Assembly: GCF_022760965.1 (NCBI RefSeq)
Contig: NZ_JAKVIJ010000012.1
Span: forward strand, 1 to 64,000
Length of the DNA stretch: 64,000 nucleotides
Reading direction: 5' to 3'
Source: Simplicispira sedimenti
GTDB taxonomy: Bacteria > Pseudomonadota > Gammaproteobacteria > Burkholderiales > Burkholderiaceae_C
Under the pieces are notes generated by a model. It saw only the letters and a list, made by a program, of their open reading frames with translations, searched no databases and was not told the origin of the DNA. Of this stretch, positions 1-9,329 are shown one piece after another; position 1 is the first letter of the stretch, and each line of letters starts with the position of its first letter. The position numbers and the translations under genes were made by a program.

Positions 1-23
1 TCAGGCTCCTATTCCAGCCCAGC

Positions 24-60
24 AGCGCCCCGCACTAATACAGTGCGGGGCGCTTCTGCT
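24..60. terminator. Perfect hairpin, likely terminator of a gene left of the window
   Basis: Positions 24-36 pair perfectly with 42-54 (13 bp, mostly G-C) around a 5-nt AATAC loop, followed by a short T-containing tail. It lies 27 bp before the first gene, so it most likely ends transcription from a gene outside the window. The T-run is weak, so strand is not assigned. Confidence 0.6.
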
Positions 61-80
61 TGGGGAAATGATTTCAATTA

Positions 81-848
81 ATGGACAGACGTGGTATGCA
101 ATTGCAGGACATCCTATATTCGCAAGGCTTCGGAACGAGGCGTGTATGTTGTGGGTTGATCCAGCAAGGCCATGTGCGTGTATGGCCTGCAGGCTGTCCA
201 GATGTTGACGGCATCGAATGTCTGGATCCGTTGCAATCGTTTGAGCCTTTGGAATTGTGGTTCTCCGTGAATGGTGAGCGCTGGCCGTTCCAGGAGCATG
301 CATACATACTCATGCACAAGCCCACGGGCACAGAGTGCTCGCACAAGCCTGCAGTGCACCCTAGCATTTACACCTTGCTCCCGCCACCACTGCGTCAACG
401 GCCGGGACGCGGAGCGATTTCAGGGGTTCAGGCCGTGGGGCGGCTGGATCAAGACACGACGGGAATGTTGGTGTTGTCGGATGATGGGCAGTTCATCCAC
501 AAGACGACCTCACCCAAAAAAAAGGTGCCCAAGGTATACAAGGTCACCACCAAACATGAGATCCGCCCAGAGCAGGTCCGGCAATTGGTGGCGGGGGTGT
601 TACTGCATGACGAAAGCGTTCGGATTGCTGCGGCCGAGTGTAAACAGACGGCAAGCCACGTGTTGGAGCTTACGTTGACCCAAGGGAAGTTCCATCAGGT
701 CAAACGAATGGTGGCCGCGGTAGGCAACCGAGTGGAGCAACTGCATCGTTTTCGGATCGGGGTACTGGAACTGCCTGAGGATTTGGGACCGGGTCAATGG
801 CGTTGGTTGCAGGCGGAGGAAATTGACGCACTGACCCAGAGCCCCTGA
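81..848 (+). CDS. rsuA: RsuA-type rRNA pseudouridine synthase
   Basis: A 255-residue protein of the RsuA/RluB/E/F family, which isomerises a uridine in rRNA; the length best fits the 16S U516 enzyme RsuA, but the exact target is inferred. The N-terminus (MQLQDILYSQGFGTRR) looks like an S4 RNA-binding domain. The catalytic motif GRLDQDTTGMLVLSDDG carries the expected nucleophile Asp123. A later KVYKV stretch and FHQVKRMVAAVGN are also typical of the family. A second in-frame ATG at 99 starts directly at the S4 domain and could be the true start. The next gene begins 35 bp downstream on the same strand. Confidence 0.85.
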   Translation: MDRRGMQLQDILYSQGFGTRRVCCGLIQQGHVRVWPAGCPDVDGIECLDPLQSFEPLELWFSVNGERWPFQEHAYILMHKPTGTECSHKPAVHPSIYTLLPPPLRQRPGRGAISGVQAVGRLDQDTTGMLVLSDDGQFIHKTTSPKKKVPKVYKVTTKHEIRPEQVRQLVAGVLLHDESVRIAAAECKQTASHVLELTLTQGKFHQVKRMVAAVGNRVEQLHRFRIGVLELPEDLGPGQWRWLQAEEIDALTQSP

Positions 849-883
849 ACTTTGCCTGTCACCCGAATGCGACGGGACAGGGT

Positions 884-1801
884 ATGCTTGCCAGCATGGG
901 ATTGATGTTTGATGCAATTTGGCGTGCGGCAATCTACTGTGTGCATCCGCGCGTGATCGCACTTTCGCTGCTGCCCCTGATACTCATGGCAGTGGGGGCT
1001 TTGGTTCTTGGTTACTTTTTTTGGCAGCCCGCGCTTGATCTGGCTGCCGCATGGCTCGATGGGTGGCCGCTCCTGGAGTCGTTTTGGCTTCGCCTAGAGG
1101 ATTGGGGTTGGGGTGGTGCAAAAGCCTGGGTGATTCCACTTCTTGTCGTTTTGGCATTGGCGCCAGTGGTGGTGATGGTTTCGCTGCTGGCGGTGGCGTT
1201 TCTGGCCACACCATCGCTCTTGTCACTGGTGGCGCAACGGCGTTTTCCGCTGCTCGAACGCAAGCAAGGGGGATCATTCCTCTGGAGCGTGGCTTGGTCA
1301 CTGGGCTCCACTTCGTTGGCTTTCGTTGCGCTCATCCTTTCCATGCCCTTGTGGCTGATCCCGCCCTTGGTTTTGATATTGCCACCCTTGATCTGGGGCT
1401 GGCTGACCTATCGGGTGATGGCTTTTGATGCGTTGGCCGAACATGCGAGCCGACAGGAGCGCATCGCGCTGTTTGAGCGGCACAAGATGAGCCTCTTGGT
1501 GATGGGCGTGGTGACGGGGTTCCTGGGGGCTGCTCCGGCGGTGGTTTGGGCCTCTGGGGTGCTTTTTGTTGCCGCCTTTTTCATCCTGATTCCCTTGGCC
1601 ATATGGATTTACACCCTGGTCTTTGTTTTCTCCTCGTTGTGGTTCATTCACTATTGCTTGGCGGCGCTGGAGCGTCTGCGGCTTGAGCAAGTTTCTGCCG
1701 CTGGCGCGGAGGCAGATCCCGTTCCCCCAGCGTCCGAGCCGACAGGATTGTCTGTGCAACTGCCCTTGCAACTACCCATGGATCAAGAGCCGAAACCATG
1801 A
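884..1801 (+). CDS. EI24/CysZ-like integral membrane protein
   Basis: A 305-residue hydrophobic protein with several long transmembrane stretches (near residues 20-45, 75-110, 135-175 and 205-255) and a hydrophilic, Pro-rich C-terminal tail. The pattern matches the EI24 domain family, whose member CysZ imports sulfate; no sulfur gene lies nearby, so transport of sulfate is not claimed. Start codons at 884 and 896 are both possible. The stop overlaps the next ATG in an ATGA arrangement, which suggests translational coupling with the MoaB/CinA-type gene. What can be supported is a conserved inner-membrane protein of unknown substrate. Confidence 0.75.
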   Translation: MLASMGLMFDAIWRAAIYCVHPRVIALSLLPLILMAVGALVLGYFFWQPALDLAAAWLDGWPLLESFWLRLEDWGWGGAKAWVIPLLVVLALAPVVVMVSLLAVAFLATPSLLSLVAQRRFPLLERKQGGSFLWSVAWSLGSTSLAFVALILSMPLWLIPPLVLILPPLIWGWLTYRVMAFDALAEHASRQERIALFERHKMSLLVMGVVTGFLGAAPAVVWASGVLFVAAFFILIPLAIWIYTLVFVFSSLWFIHYCLAALERLRLEQVSAAGAEADPVPPASEPTGLSVQLPLQLPMDQEPKP

Positions 1802-2616
1802 CGCCTCAATTTGGATTGATTGTCGTTGGAGACGAAATCCTGTCGGGAAAAAGAGCCGACAAGCATCTCAACAAAGTGATTGACCTGCTCTCTGATCGCG
1901 GCTTGGCGCTGTCGTATGCGGAGTACGTGGGTGATGAGCCAGAGCGCATCAAGGCCGTGCTGTCCAGGGCCTTTGCTTCGGGCGATGTGGTTTTCTGCAC
2001 CGGCGGCATTGGTGCGACGCCTGATGACCATACCCGTCTATGTGCCGCGCAGGCTCTGGATGTGTCCCTGCAGTTGCATCCGTTGGCGGCGGAGTTGATT
2101 CGCGAACGCATGCAGGCGATGGCTCAGGAAAAAGGAGAGGTGTTTGACCCAGAGCGGCCCGACAACATTCACCGCTTGAACATGGGGTGTTTCCCGCAAG
2201 GAGCGTCCATCATCCCCAACCCATACAACAAAATTCCAGGGTTCAGTTGCAGTGGATCCGCCGGGGGGAGCGTCCATTTTTTCCCCGGCTTCCCGGTCAT
2301 GGCCTGGCCCATGCTGGAATGGGTGCTGGACACGCAGTATGCCCATTTGTTCGGCAGTCAGGCCAAGGTAGAACGATCGGTGATCGTGTACGAGGCCCTG
2401 GAGTCCACGCTGACGCCCTTGATGCAGAGGATTGAAGCCACCCATTCTGGGGTTCGGGTGTTCAGCCTGCCTAGCGTGGATCACCCGGTGCACGGTCGCC
2501 ATATCGAACTGGGTGTCAAGGGTTTGGCGACGGACAGTTTGGCGGCCTGGAAGGACCTGATCGATGGATTGCACCATTTTGGTGCAAAACTAGGCCCTGA
2601 AATGGTGCGTGATTGA
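1798..2616 (+). CDS. CinA N-terminal / MoaB-Mog type molybdopterin-binding domain protein
   Basis: A 272-residue protein that begins with the typical MoaB/CinA fold signature: IVVGDEILSG near residue 8 and VVFCTGGIGATPDDHT near residue 63. In full-length CinA this domain is followed by a C-terminal NMN deamidase (PncC) domain; that domain is absent here, so this is the stand-alone form common in betaproteobacteria. The enzymatic role of the stand-alone form is not established. It starts inside the end of the EI24-like gene. The last 50 bp of the reading frame contain a perfect NtrC-type palindrome that probably serves glnA downstream. Confidence 0.85.
   Translation: MTPQFGLIVVGDEILSGKRADKHLNKVIDLLSDRGLALSYAEYVGDEPERIKAVLSRAFASGDVVFCTGGIGATPDDHTRLCAAQALDVSLQLHPLAAELIRERMQAMAQEKGEVFDPERPDNIHRLNMGCFPQGASIIPNPYNKIPGFSCSGSAGGSVHFFPGFPVMAWPMLEWVLDTQYAHLFGSQAKVERSVIVYEALESTLTPLMQRIEATHSGVRVFSLPSVDHPVHGRHIELGVKGLATDSLAAWKDLIDGLHHFGAKLGPEMVRD
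2570..2586. promoter_or_regulatory. NtrC-type operator inside the end of the preceding gene
   Basis: TGCACCATTTTGGTGCA is a perfect 6-5-6 inverted repeat that closely matches the enteric NtrC site (TGCACYAnnnTGGTGCA type). It lies within the last codons of the MoaB/CinA-type gene, centred about 170 bp before the predicted glnA start of transcription. With the site at 2642-2658 (centres 72 bp apart, close to seven helical turns) it looks like an upstream enhancer for the sigma-54 promoter. Confidence 0.75.
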
Positions 2617-2641
2617 CGGTCCTTGATCTGTCGCGCGTCAT

Positions 2642-2658
2642 TGCACCAACATAGCGCA
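2642..2658. promoter_or_regulatory. Second NtrC-type operator upstream of glnA
   Basis: TGCACCAACATAGCGCA has an intact left half-site and a right half-site (AGCGCA) with two mismatches to GGTGCA. It is centred about 98 bp upstream of the predicted transcription start, a usual distance for a sigma-54 enhancer, and is on the same face of the helix as the perfect site at 2570-2586. Confidence 0.6.
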
Positions 2659-2721
2659 GACAATCATAAGAGGTCGTCCAAGACTGCGCACCGGATGATC
2701 CCTATTTCTTGGAGTTGCAGC

Positions 2722-2737
2722 TGGCACACTCCCTGCT
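2722..2737 (+). promoter_or_regulatory. Sigma-54 (-24/-12) promoter of glnA
   Basis: TGGCACACTCCCTGCT carries the invariant GG and GC dinucleotides separated by exactly 10 bp, as in the RpoN consensus TGGCAC-N5-TTGCW. Transcription would start near 2748, giving a leader of about 35 nt. With the two NtrC-type sites upstream and ntrBC downstream, the natural reading is NtrC-activated, nitrogen-limited expression of glnA. Confidence 0.8.
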
Positions 2738-2782
2738 AGTTGATAGCACCTTTCTTAACAGCCCTCTACCCAGGAGAACCTG

Positions 2783-4198
2783 ATGGCCAAGACCGTTGCA
2801 GACGTGATGAAAATGGTGAAGGAGAACGAAGTCAAGTTCGTGGACTTCCGTTTCACCGACACCCGTGGCAAAGAACAGCACGTGACCGTGCCCATTTCTG
2901 CCTTCGATGAAGACAAGTTCTCTTCGGGACACGCTTTTGACGGTTCCTCGATTGCGGGTTGGAAAGGTATTGAGGCCTCGGACATGCTTCTGATGCCCGA
3001 TCCCAACACGGCCAACGTCGATCCGTTCTTCGAGGAAACCACGCTGTTCCTGCAGTGCGATGTGATCGAGCCGGGCGACGGCAAGGCCTATGACCGCGAT
3101 CCCCGCTCCGTGGCGCGCCGCGCTGAAGCCTACCTGAAGGCCTCCGGCCTGGGCGATACGGCTTTCTTCGGTCCTGAGCCCGAGTTTTTCCTGTTCGACA
3201 ACGTGCGCTGGAGCACCGAACCCGGTCGCGGCTTCTACGAGATCGAAGAGTACGAAGCCCCCTGGAACACGGGTGCCAAGCTCGAAGGCGGCAACCGTGG
3301 CCACCGTCCGCGCACCAAGGGCGGTTATTTCCCCGTTCCTCCCGTGGACACGACCCACGACATGCGTGCCGAAATGTCGCTGATTCTGGAAAGCCTGGGC
3401 ATTCCGGTGGAAGTGTTCCACCACGAAGTGGCGGGCGCGGGCCAGTGCGAAATCGGCACCAAGTTCTCCACTCTGGTCGAGCGCGCCGACTGGACGCAGA
3501 ACCTCAAGTACGTCATCTGGAACGTGGCCAATGCCTATGGCAAGACCGCGACCTTCATGCCCAAGCCCTACCATGGCGACAACGGCTCTGGCATGCACGT
3601 GCACCAGTCGGTCTGGAAGGATGGCAAGAACCTGTTTGCTGGCGATGGCTATGCCGGCCTGAGCGATTTTGCGCTGTACTACATCGGCGGCATCATCAAG
3701 CACGCCCGTGCCCTGAACGCCATTACCAACCCCACCACCAACAGCTACAAGCGACTGGTGCCGCACTTCGAAGCGCCCGTCAAGCTGGCCTACTCGGCCA
3801 AGAACCGCTCGGCATCGATCCGCATCCCTTACGTGGCCAACCCCAAGGGCCGCCGCGTGGAAGCCCGCTTCCCCGATCCGATGGCCAACCCCTACCTGTG
3901 CTTTGCCGCACTGCTGATGGCAGGTCTGGACGGCGTGGAAAACAAGATCCATCCAGGCGAAGCCGCCACCAAGGACCTGTACCACCTGCCCCCGGAAGAA
4001 GACAAGCTGGTGCCCACCGTGTGTCACAGCCTGGATCAGGCGCTGGAATACCTGGACAAGGACCGTGCCTTCCTGACCAAGGGCGGCGTGTTCAGCGACT
4101 CCATGCTCGACGCCTTCATTGAGCTGAAGATGCAGGAAGTCACCCGTGCGCGCATCGAGGTCACCCCGACCGAGTTCGACATGTACTACTCGCTCTGA
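2783..4198 (+). CDS. glnA: Type I glutamine synthetase
   Basis: A 471-residue glutamine synthetase that forms glutamine from glutamate, ammonia and ATP. It has the expected family blocks: GHAFDGSSIAGWKGIE early, FFGPEPEFFLFD, the ATP-binding NPTTNSYKRLVPHFEAP, and SASIRIPYV. Near the C-terminus KDLYHLPPEE holds Tyr400, the position adenylylated by GlnE in type I-beta enzymes, so post-translational control by adenylylation is likely. An AGGAG Shine-Dalgarno sequence lies 7 bp before the ATG. A sigma-54 promoter and NtrC-type sites lie upstream, and a hairpin terminator at 4215 follows. The gene heads the glnA / small secreted protein / ntrB / ntrC block. Confidence 0.98.
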   Translation: MAKTVADVMKMVKENEVKFVDFRFTDTRGKEQHVTVPISAFDEDKFSSGHAFDGSSIAGWKGIEASDMLLMPDPNTANVDPFFEETTLFLQCDVIEPGDGKAYDRDPRSVARRAEAYLKASGLGDTAFFGPEPEFFLFDNVRWSTEPGRGFYEIEEYEAPWNTGAKLEGGNRGHRPRTKGGYFPVPPVDTTHDMRAEMSLILESLGIPVEVFHHEVAGAGQCEIGTKFSTLVERADWTQNLKYVIWNVANAYGKTATFMPKPYHGDNGSGMHVHQSVWKDGKNLFAGDGYAGLSDFALYYIGGIIKHARALNAITNPTTNSYKRLVPHFEAPVKLAYSAKNRSASIRIPYVANPKGRRVEARFPDPMANPYLCFAALLMAGLDGVENKIHPGEAATKDLYHLPPEEDKLVPTVCHSLDQALEYLDKDRAFLTKGGVFSDSMLDAFIELKMQEVTRARIEVTPTEFDMYYSL

Positions 4199-4214
4199 TC
4201 CCCTGGGCGAACAC

Positions 4215-4250
4215 GACAAAGCGGTCTCCGGGCCGCTTTGTCATTTCTGG
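4215..4250 (+). terminator. Hairpin terminator after glnA
   Basis: 4215-4224 pairs perfectly with 4233-4242 (10 bp, loop TCTCCGGG), followed by a weak T-containing tail (ATTTCTGG). It would separate most glnA transcription from ntrB/ntrC; readthrough remains possible because the T-run is poor. Confidence 0.65.
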
Positions 4251-4434
4251 GGGGCTGTGACCGATGTGCGGAACCATGGCGCGTGATGCGGCTCCACCGT
4301 GGCATGGACCTCACGGCGTTGCCCTTCGTTGCAGACGCATGACAGGCAGCGATTGGAGATGGCGCTGCTTTGGGCGATACTTCCACACCGTCCTGCCCAC
4401 AGCCCGCCGTGGTGGCTGCTTGCGAGAAAACCGT

Positions 4435-4935
4435 ATGAACCTGAAACTGATGAGCGCACGTTGTCTGCCGCTGTTGCTGGCCCTGGGGGCTGCTTCGGCC
4501 GCGCAGGCGCAAAACACCATCTACCGATGCGGCAACGAATACACCAACAACGCCAACCAAGCCCGTGAGCGTGGATGCAAGCCGGTGGATGGGGGTAACG
4601 TGACGGTGGTGGAGGGTACGCGCCCTGCTGTAGCGGCTTCCGGTGCGGCCAAGCCCAGCTCCCCGGCCGGTGCTCCCAAGGTCACGGCCAACGACCAGCG
4701 TGCGCGTGATTCCGACGCACGCGCCATTCTGGAGGCCGAACTGCGCAAGGCGCAGGCGCGCCGTGCAGAGTTGGTGAAGGAATACAACAACGGGGCTCCG
4801 GAGCGCAATGCCCTGGACCTGCGCAACCCGCAAAAATACCAAGAACGGACTGCTGAACTCAAGGCGAGCATTGCCCGCAGCGAAAGCGACATTGAGGGCA
4901 TACAACGCGAACTCAGCCGTTTGCCTACACCTTGA
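4435..4935 (+). CDS. Small secreted protein between glnA and ntrB
   Basis: A 166-residue protein with a clear Sec signal peptide (MNLKLMSARCLPLLLALG, cleavage after AAQA near residue 24). The mature start IYRCGNEYTN resembles the DUF4124-type periplasmic module with a spaced cysteine pair (YRCG and RGCK). The second half is a charged helix rich in Arg, Glu and Gln that could form a coiled coil. The reading frame stays open upstream to 4264, but the ATG at 4435 begins the signal peptide and is preferred. It lies 18 bp before ntrB, so it is probably co-transcribed with ntrBC. Function is unknown. Confidence 0.75.
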   Translation: MNLKLMSARCLPLLLALGAASAAQAQNTIYRCGNEYTNNANQARERGCKPVDGGNVTVVEGTRPAVAASGAAKPSSPAGAPKVTANDQRARDSDARAILEAELRKAQARRAELVKEYNNGAPERNALDLRNPQKYQERTAELKASIARSESDIEGIQRELSRLPTP

Positions 4936-4953
4936 GAGCCGCGCTGCGCCCGC

Positions 4954-6027
4954 ATGCCATTGACCCATCCTGCGGGCGTCCCCGCGCACATGCTGGCCCT
5001 CGACTGGCTCTCCGTGCTGGTGGCGGTGTTGCGGCCCGACGGCGCCGTGATGTTTGCCAATGCCGCACTGGAGCAGCAACTGGGCATGTCGCGTCGCACC
5101 CTGGAGGGCGCAGACTTCTCAATGTGTTTTACCGAACCCGCCCTGCTGCAAACAGCGCTCGCCGGGGCGCGCAGCCAGGACTTCGAGGCCCTGCGCTACG
5201 AGGCAGGCCTCAAACGCCTGCACCAGGAGCCCTTGCCGGTGCATGTGAACGTGTCGCCAGGGCAGGGCGATGAGCTGGTCGTGGAGCTGTGGCCGCTGGA
5301 GCAGCAGGCGCGACAGGACCGCGAAGACCGCCTGCTGGAGCAAGCGCAGGCGCACAAGGAGCTGATCCGCAACCTGGCCCACGAGATCAAGAACCCCCTG
5401 GGCGGCATCCGTGGCGCAGCGCAGCTTCTGGAAATGGAGTTGCAAAACCCCGAGCTGACCGAGTACACCGAAGTCATCGTCCACGAGGCCGACCGCCTGC
5501 AGGCACTGGTGGACCGCTTGCTGGCGCCGCACCGCCACCCGCACCAGGTGGGCGACGTCAACATCCACGAGGTCTGCGAGCGGGTGCGTTCGCTGATCCT
5601 GGTGGAGCACCCCCAGGGCCTGCGCGTGGTGCGCGACTACGACACCTCCATCCCTGAATTCCGGGGCGACCGCGCCCAGCTGATCCAGGCCTTGCTCAAT
5701 ATCGTGCAGAACGCAGCCCAGGCCCTGGCCGAACGCATTGCCGCCGGGGATGCCTGCATCACCCTGCGCACCCGCGTGGCCCGGCAGGTGACTTTTGGGC
5801 GCCAGCGCTACAGGCTGGCACTGGAATTGCATGTCATCGACAACGGGCCAGGCGTGCCCGACGCCATACGGGATCGGATCTTCTATCCCCTGGTGTCGGG
5901 CCGGGACGGCGGTTCGGGGCTGGGGCTGACGTTGGCGCAAACCTTTGTGCAGCGTCACCACGGCATGATCGAATGCGAAAGCAGACCCGGTCGCACCGAT
6001 TTCCGCATCCTGATTCCCTTGCCCTGA
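4954..6027 (+). CDS. ntrB: Nitrogen regulation sensor histidine kinase NtrB
   Basis: A 357-residue cytoplasmic sensor kinase without transmembrane segments. It has an N-terminal PAS-like domain (residues 1-120), the H-box NLAHEIKNPLGG with phosphoacceptor His143, an N-box around ALLNIVQNAAQALAE, and ATP-binding G-boxes DNGPGVPD and GSGLGLTLA. This is the GlnL/NtrB architecture: the kinase phosphorylates NtrC under nitrogen limitation and is controlled by PII protein. It lies between the small secreted protein and ntrC, with 27 bp to the ntrC start. Confidence 0.95.
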   Translation: MPLTHPAGVPAHMLALDWLSVLVAVLRPDGAVMFANAALEQQLGMSRRTLEGADFSMCFTEPALLQTALAGARSQDFEALRYEAGLKRLHQEPLPVHVNVSPGQGDELVVELWPLEQQARQDREDRLLEQAQAHKELIRNLAHEIKNPLGGIRGAAQLLEMELQNPELTEYTEVIVHEADRLQALVDRLLAPHRHPHQVGDVNIHEVCERVRSLILVEHPQGLRVVRDYDTSIPEFRGDRAQLIQALLNIVQNAAQALAERIAAGDACITLRTRVARQVTFGRQRYRLALELHVIDNGPGVPDAIRDRIFYPLVSGRDGGSGLGLTLAQTFVQRHHGMIECESRPGRTDFRILIPLP

Positions 6028-6054
6028 GGAACCTACGACCCGCTGCACCAACCT

Positions 6055-7683
<1,629 letters not shown>

Positions 7684-7686
7684 TTT

Positions 7687-7720
7687 ACAAGCGCCAATAG
7701 CTATAAAAATAATAGCAAAT
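7687..7720 (+). repeat. Dispersed repeat R1, copy a
   Basis: Contains AAGCGCCAATAGCTATAAAA followed by ATAATAGCAAA. It fills the gap between the convergent ntrC and xthA stops. The same core (AAGCGC-N3-TAGCTAT, then AAAATAGTAGCAAA) recurs near 14760, 18855, 34400, 37625, 42650, 55610 and 60295. Confidence 0.75.
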
Positions 7721-8499
7721 TAAAGTGTCAATTCCAGCACCACCGGCGCGTGGTCGCTGGGTTGGGGGTTCTTGCGCGGAGCGCGGTCGATGGTGCAGGC
7801 CGCCACGGCGGGGCGCAGCGCCGGGCTCACCAGCATGTGGTCGATGCGCAGCCCCCGGTTCTTCTGGAAACCCAGCATGCGGTAGTCCCACCACGAAAAG
7901 CTCTTGTCGGGCTGATCGAACAGGCGGAACGCATCCACCAGGCCCAAGGCCAGCAGCGCCTGGAAGTGCCCACGCTCTTCGGGCGTGTGGTGGATGGTGC
8001 CCGCCAGGCCCACGGGGTCGTAAGAGTCGCGGTCTTCGGGCGCCACGTTGAAGTCGCCCAGCAGCACCAGGCGCGGATGCGCCGCCAATTCACTGGCCAC
8101 CCAGTCGTGCAGGGCCTGCAGCCAGCGCAGCTTGTAGGCGAACTTGTCCGTGCCCGGCGCCTGGCCGTTGACGAAATAGCCGTTGAGCACGCGCAGTGGG
8201 CCTTGGGGCGTTTCCACCGTGGCCGCGATCACGCGTGCCTGTTCATCCTCAAAGCCGGGAATGTTGCGCACCACAGCTGTGGGCGCTGTGCGCGTCAGAA
8301 TCGCCACGCCGTTGTAAGTCTTCTGCCCGAACGCCACGGCCTCGTAGCCGGCTGCGTGCAGCTCCATGAAGGGGAATTTGTCTTCGGTGAGCTTGAGCTC
8401 CTGCAGGCACAGCACATCCACCGGGTGCGCGGCCAGCCAGTCCAGCACCTGGGGCAGGCGTACGCTCAGGGAGTTGACGTTCCAGGTGGCAATTTGCAT
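7720..8499 (-). CDS. xthA: Exodeoxyribonuclease III
   Basis: A 259-residue exonuclease/AP endonuclease of the EEP (endonuclease-exonuclease-phosphatase) fold, used in base excision repair. It opens with MQIATWNVNSLSVRLPQVL, has the metal-binding Glu in LCLQELKL, DFNVAPEDRD in the middle and the terminal PSDHAPV motif with the catalytic Asp-His. The start at 8499 is chosen because the family begins exactly at this Met; the frame stays open upstream but runs into unrelated sequence. The gene is convergent with ntrC and its stop abuts an R1 repeat. Confidence 0.95.
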   Translation of the reverse strand: MQIATWNVNSLSVRLPQVLDWLAAHPVDVLCLQELKLTEDKFPFMELHAAGYEAVAFGQKTYNGVAILTRTAPTAVVRNIPGFEDEQARVIAATVETPQGPLRVLNGYFVNGQAPGTDKFAYKLRWLQALHDWVASELAAHPRLVLLGDFNVAPEDRDSYDPVGLAGTIHHTPEERGHFQALLALGLVDAFRLFDQPDKSFSWWDYRMLGFQKNRGLRIDHMLVSPALRPAVAACTIDRAPRKNPQPSDHAPVVLELTL

Positions 8500-8552
8500 G
8501 GCAGGCTCGGGCAGTGGAAAGCGCCCGATGGTAGCGCTTGCGCGCGGCATTT

Positions 8553-9266
8553 TCAGAACGTGCGCACCAGCGCCCCGGCCAGGCGGCGCAGTGGGGTGGT
8601 GTCCAGCAGCGTCCAATGGCGCCGCTCGCCACTGAGCCATTCACGCGCCTGCCACTGCGCCAGCAGGCGGCTCAGGGTTTCGGGGCGGATGCCCAGGTGG
8701 GCGGCCAGTTGGCGCTGGCTGGCGGGCAGCTCCAGGCGCAGCCCCTGCTGTTCGGCCAAACGCAGCAGGTAGGCGGCCAGCCGCTGGGGGGCGCTGCTCA
8801 CGGTCAGCCACTCCACCTCGTTGATGTAGTGGTACAGCCTGCGGCTGAAATCCTCGAGCAGGCGCAGCGCCAGGGCAGGGTGGCTGGCGCAGGCCTGCTG
8901 CAGTATCTGCCGCTCCATGCGCCACACTGTGGTGCCACCCACGGCCCGGGCCTGCATGGGATAGCGGCCATGCGCCATGAACATGGCCACCTCGGCCACG
9001 CATTGGCCTGCGCCAAAGCGGTGGTACACGCGCTCGTTGCCGTCGCAGCCAAAGCGCACCAGCTCCACATGACCGCGCTCCACCAGCAGCCAGTGCAGGG
9101 CAGGGTCGCCTTCGTGAAAGATCACTTCCCCGGCCTTGTAGTGGCGCATTTCGGCACGCACGCACAGCCCCTGCAGAAGGTCGACCGGCAACTCGCGCAG
9201 CAGCGGGTGCAGGGCCAATCGGTGGATCACAAGCTGCGGCGTGCTCTGGATGTTGACAAAAGTCAT
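8553..9266 (-). CDS. Crp/Fnr-family transcriptional regulator
   Basis: A 237-residue regulator with an N-terminal cyclic-nucleotide-binding-like beta-roll (around YKAGEVIFHEGDPALHWLLV), a long dimerisation helix, and a C-terminal winged helix with recognition helix LAAHLGIRPETLSRLLAQW. The set of N-terminal cysteines that bind an iron-sulfur cluster in FNR is missing, so oxygen sensing of the FNR kind is unlikely. The HTH resembles the Dnr/NnrR branch that senses nitric oxide, and nnrS ends the neighbouring cluster; this link is inference. It is divergent from the first TonB receptor. A sequence TTGAC-AAAA-GTCAT overlaps its own start codon (9253-9266) and could be a self-binding site. Confidence 0.9.
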   Translation of the reverse strand: MTFVNIQSTPQLVIHRLALHPLLRELPVDLLQGLCVRAEMRHYKAGEVIFHEGDPALHWLLVERGHVELVRFGCDGNERVYHRFGAGQCVAEVAMFMAHGRYPMQARAVGGTTVWRMERQILQQACASHPALALRLLEDFSRRLYHYINEVEWLTVSSAPQRLAAYLLRLAEQQGLRLELPASQRQLAAHLGIRPETLSRLLAQWQAREWLSGERRHWTLLDTTPLRRLAGALVRTF

Positions 9267-9296
9267 TGTCGGATACAGGTGGTTTCTCGGATCATA

Positions 9297-9317
9297 TTGC
9301 AAATGCGAATTACTACC
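9297..9317. promoter_or_regulatory. Possible Fur box before the first TonB receptor
   Basis: TTGCAAATGCGAATTACTAC resembles the TTGCAAATGAGAATnATTATC form of Fur box found before iron-uptake receptors. It lies in the 63-bp gap between the divergent regulator and receptor genes. Several positions differ from consensus, so this is a weak call that would fit iron or haem control of the cluster. Confidence 0.35.
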
Positions 9318-9329
9318 AACAATATTTAC

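Noticed and set aside
2702..4219. A 505-codon minus-strand open frame opposite glnA
   Set aside because: Its residues are the typical His, Val and Gly-rich shadow of a highly biased coding strand; glnA on the other strand is certain.
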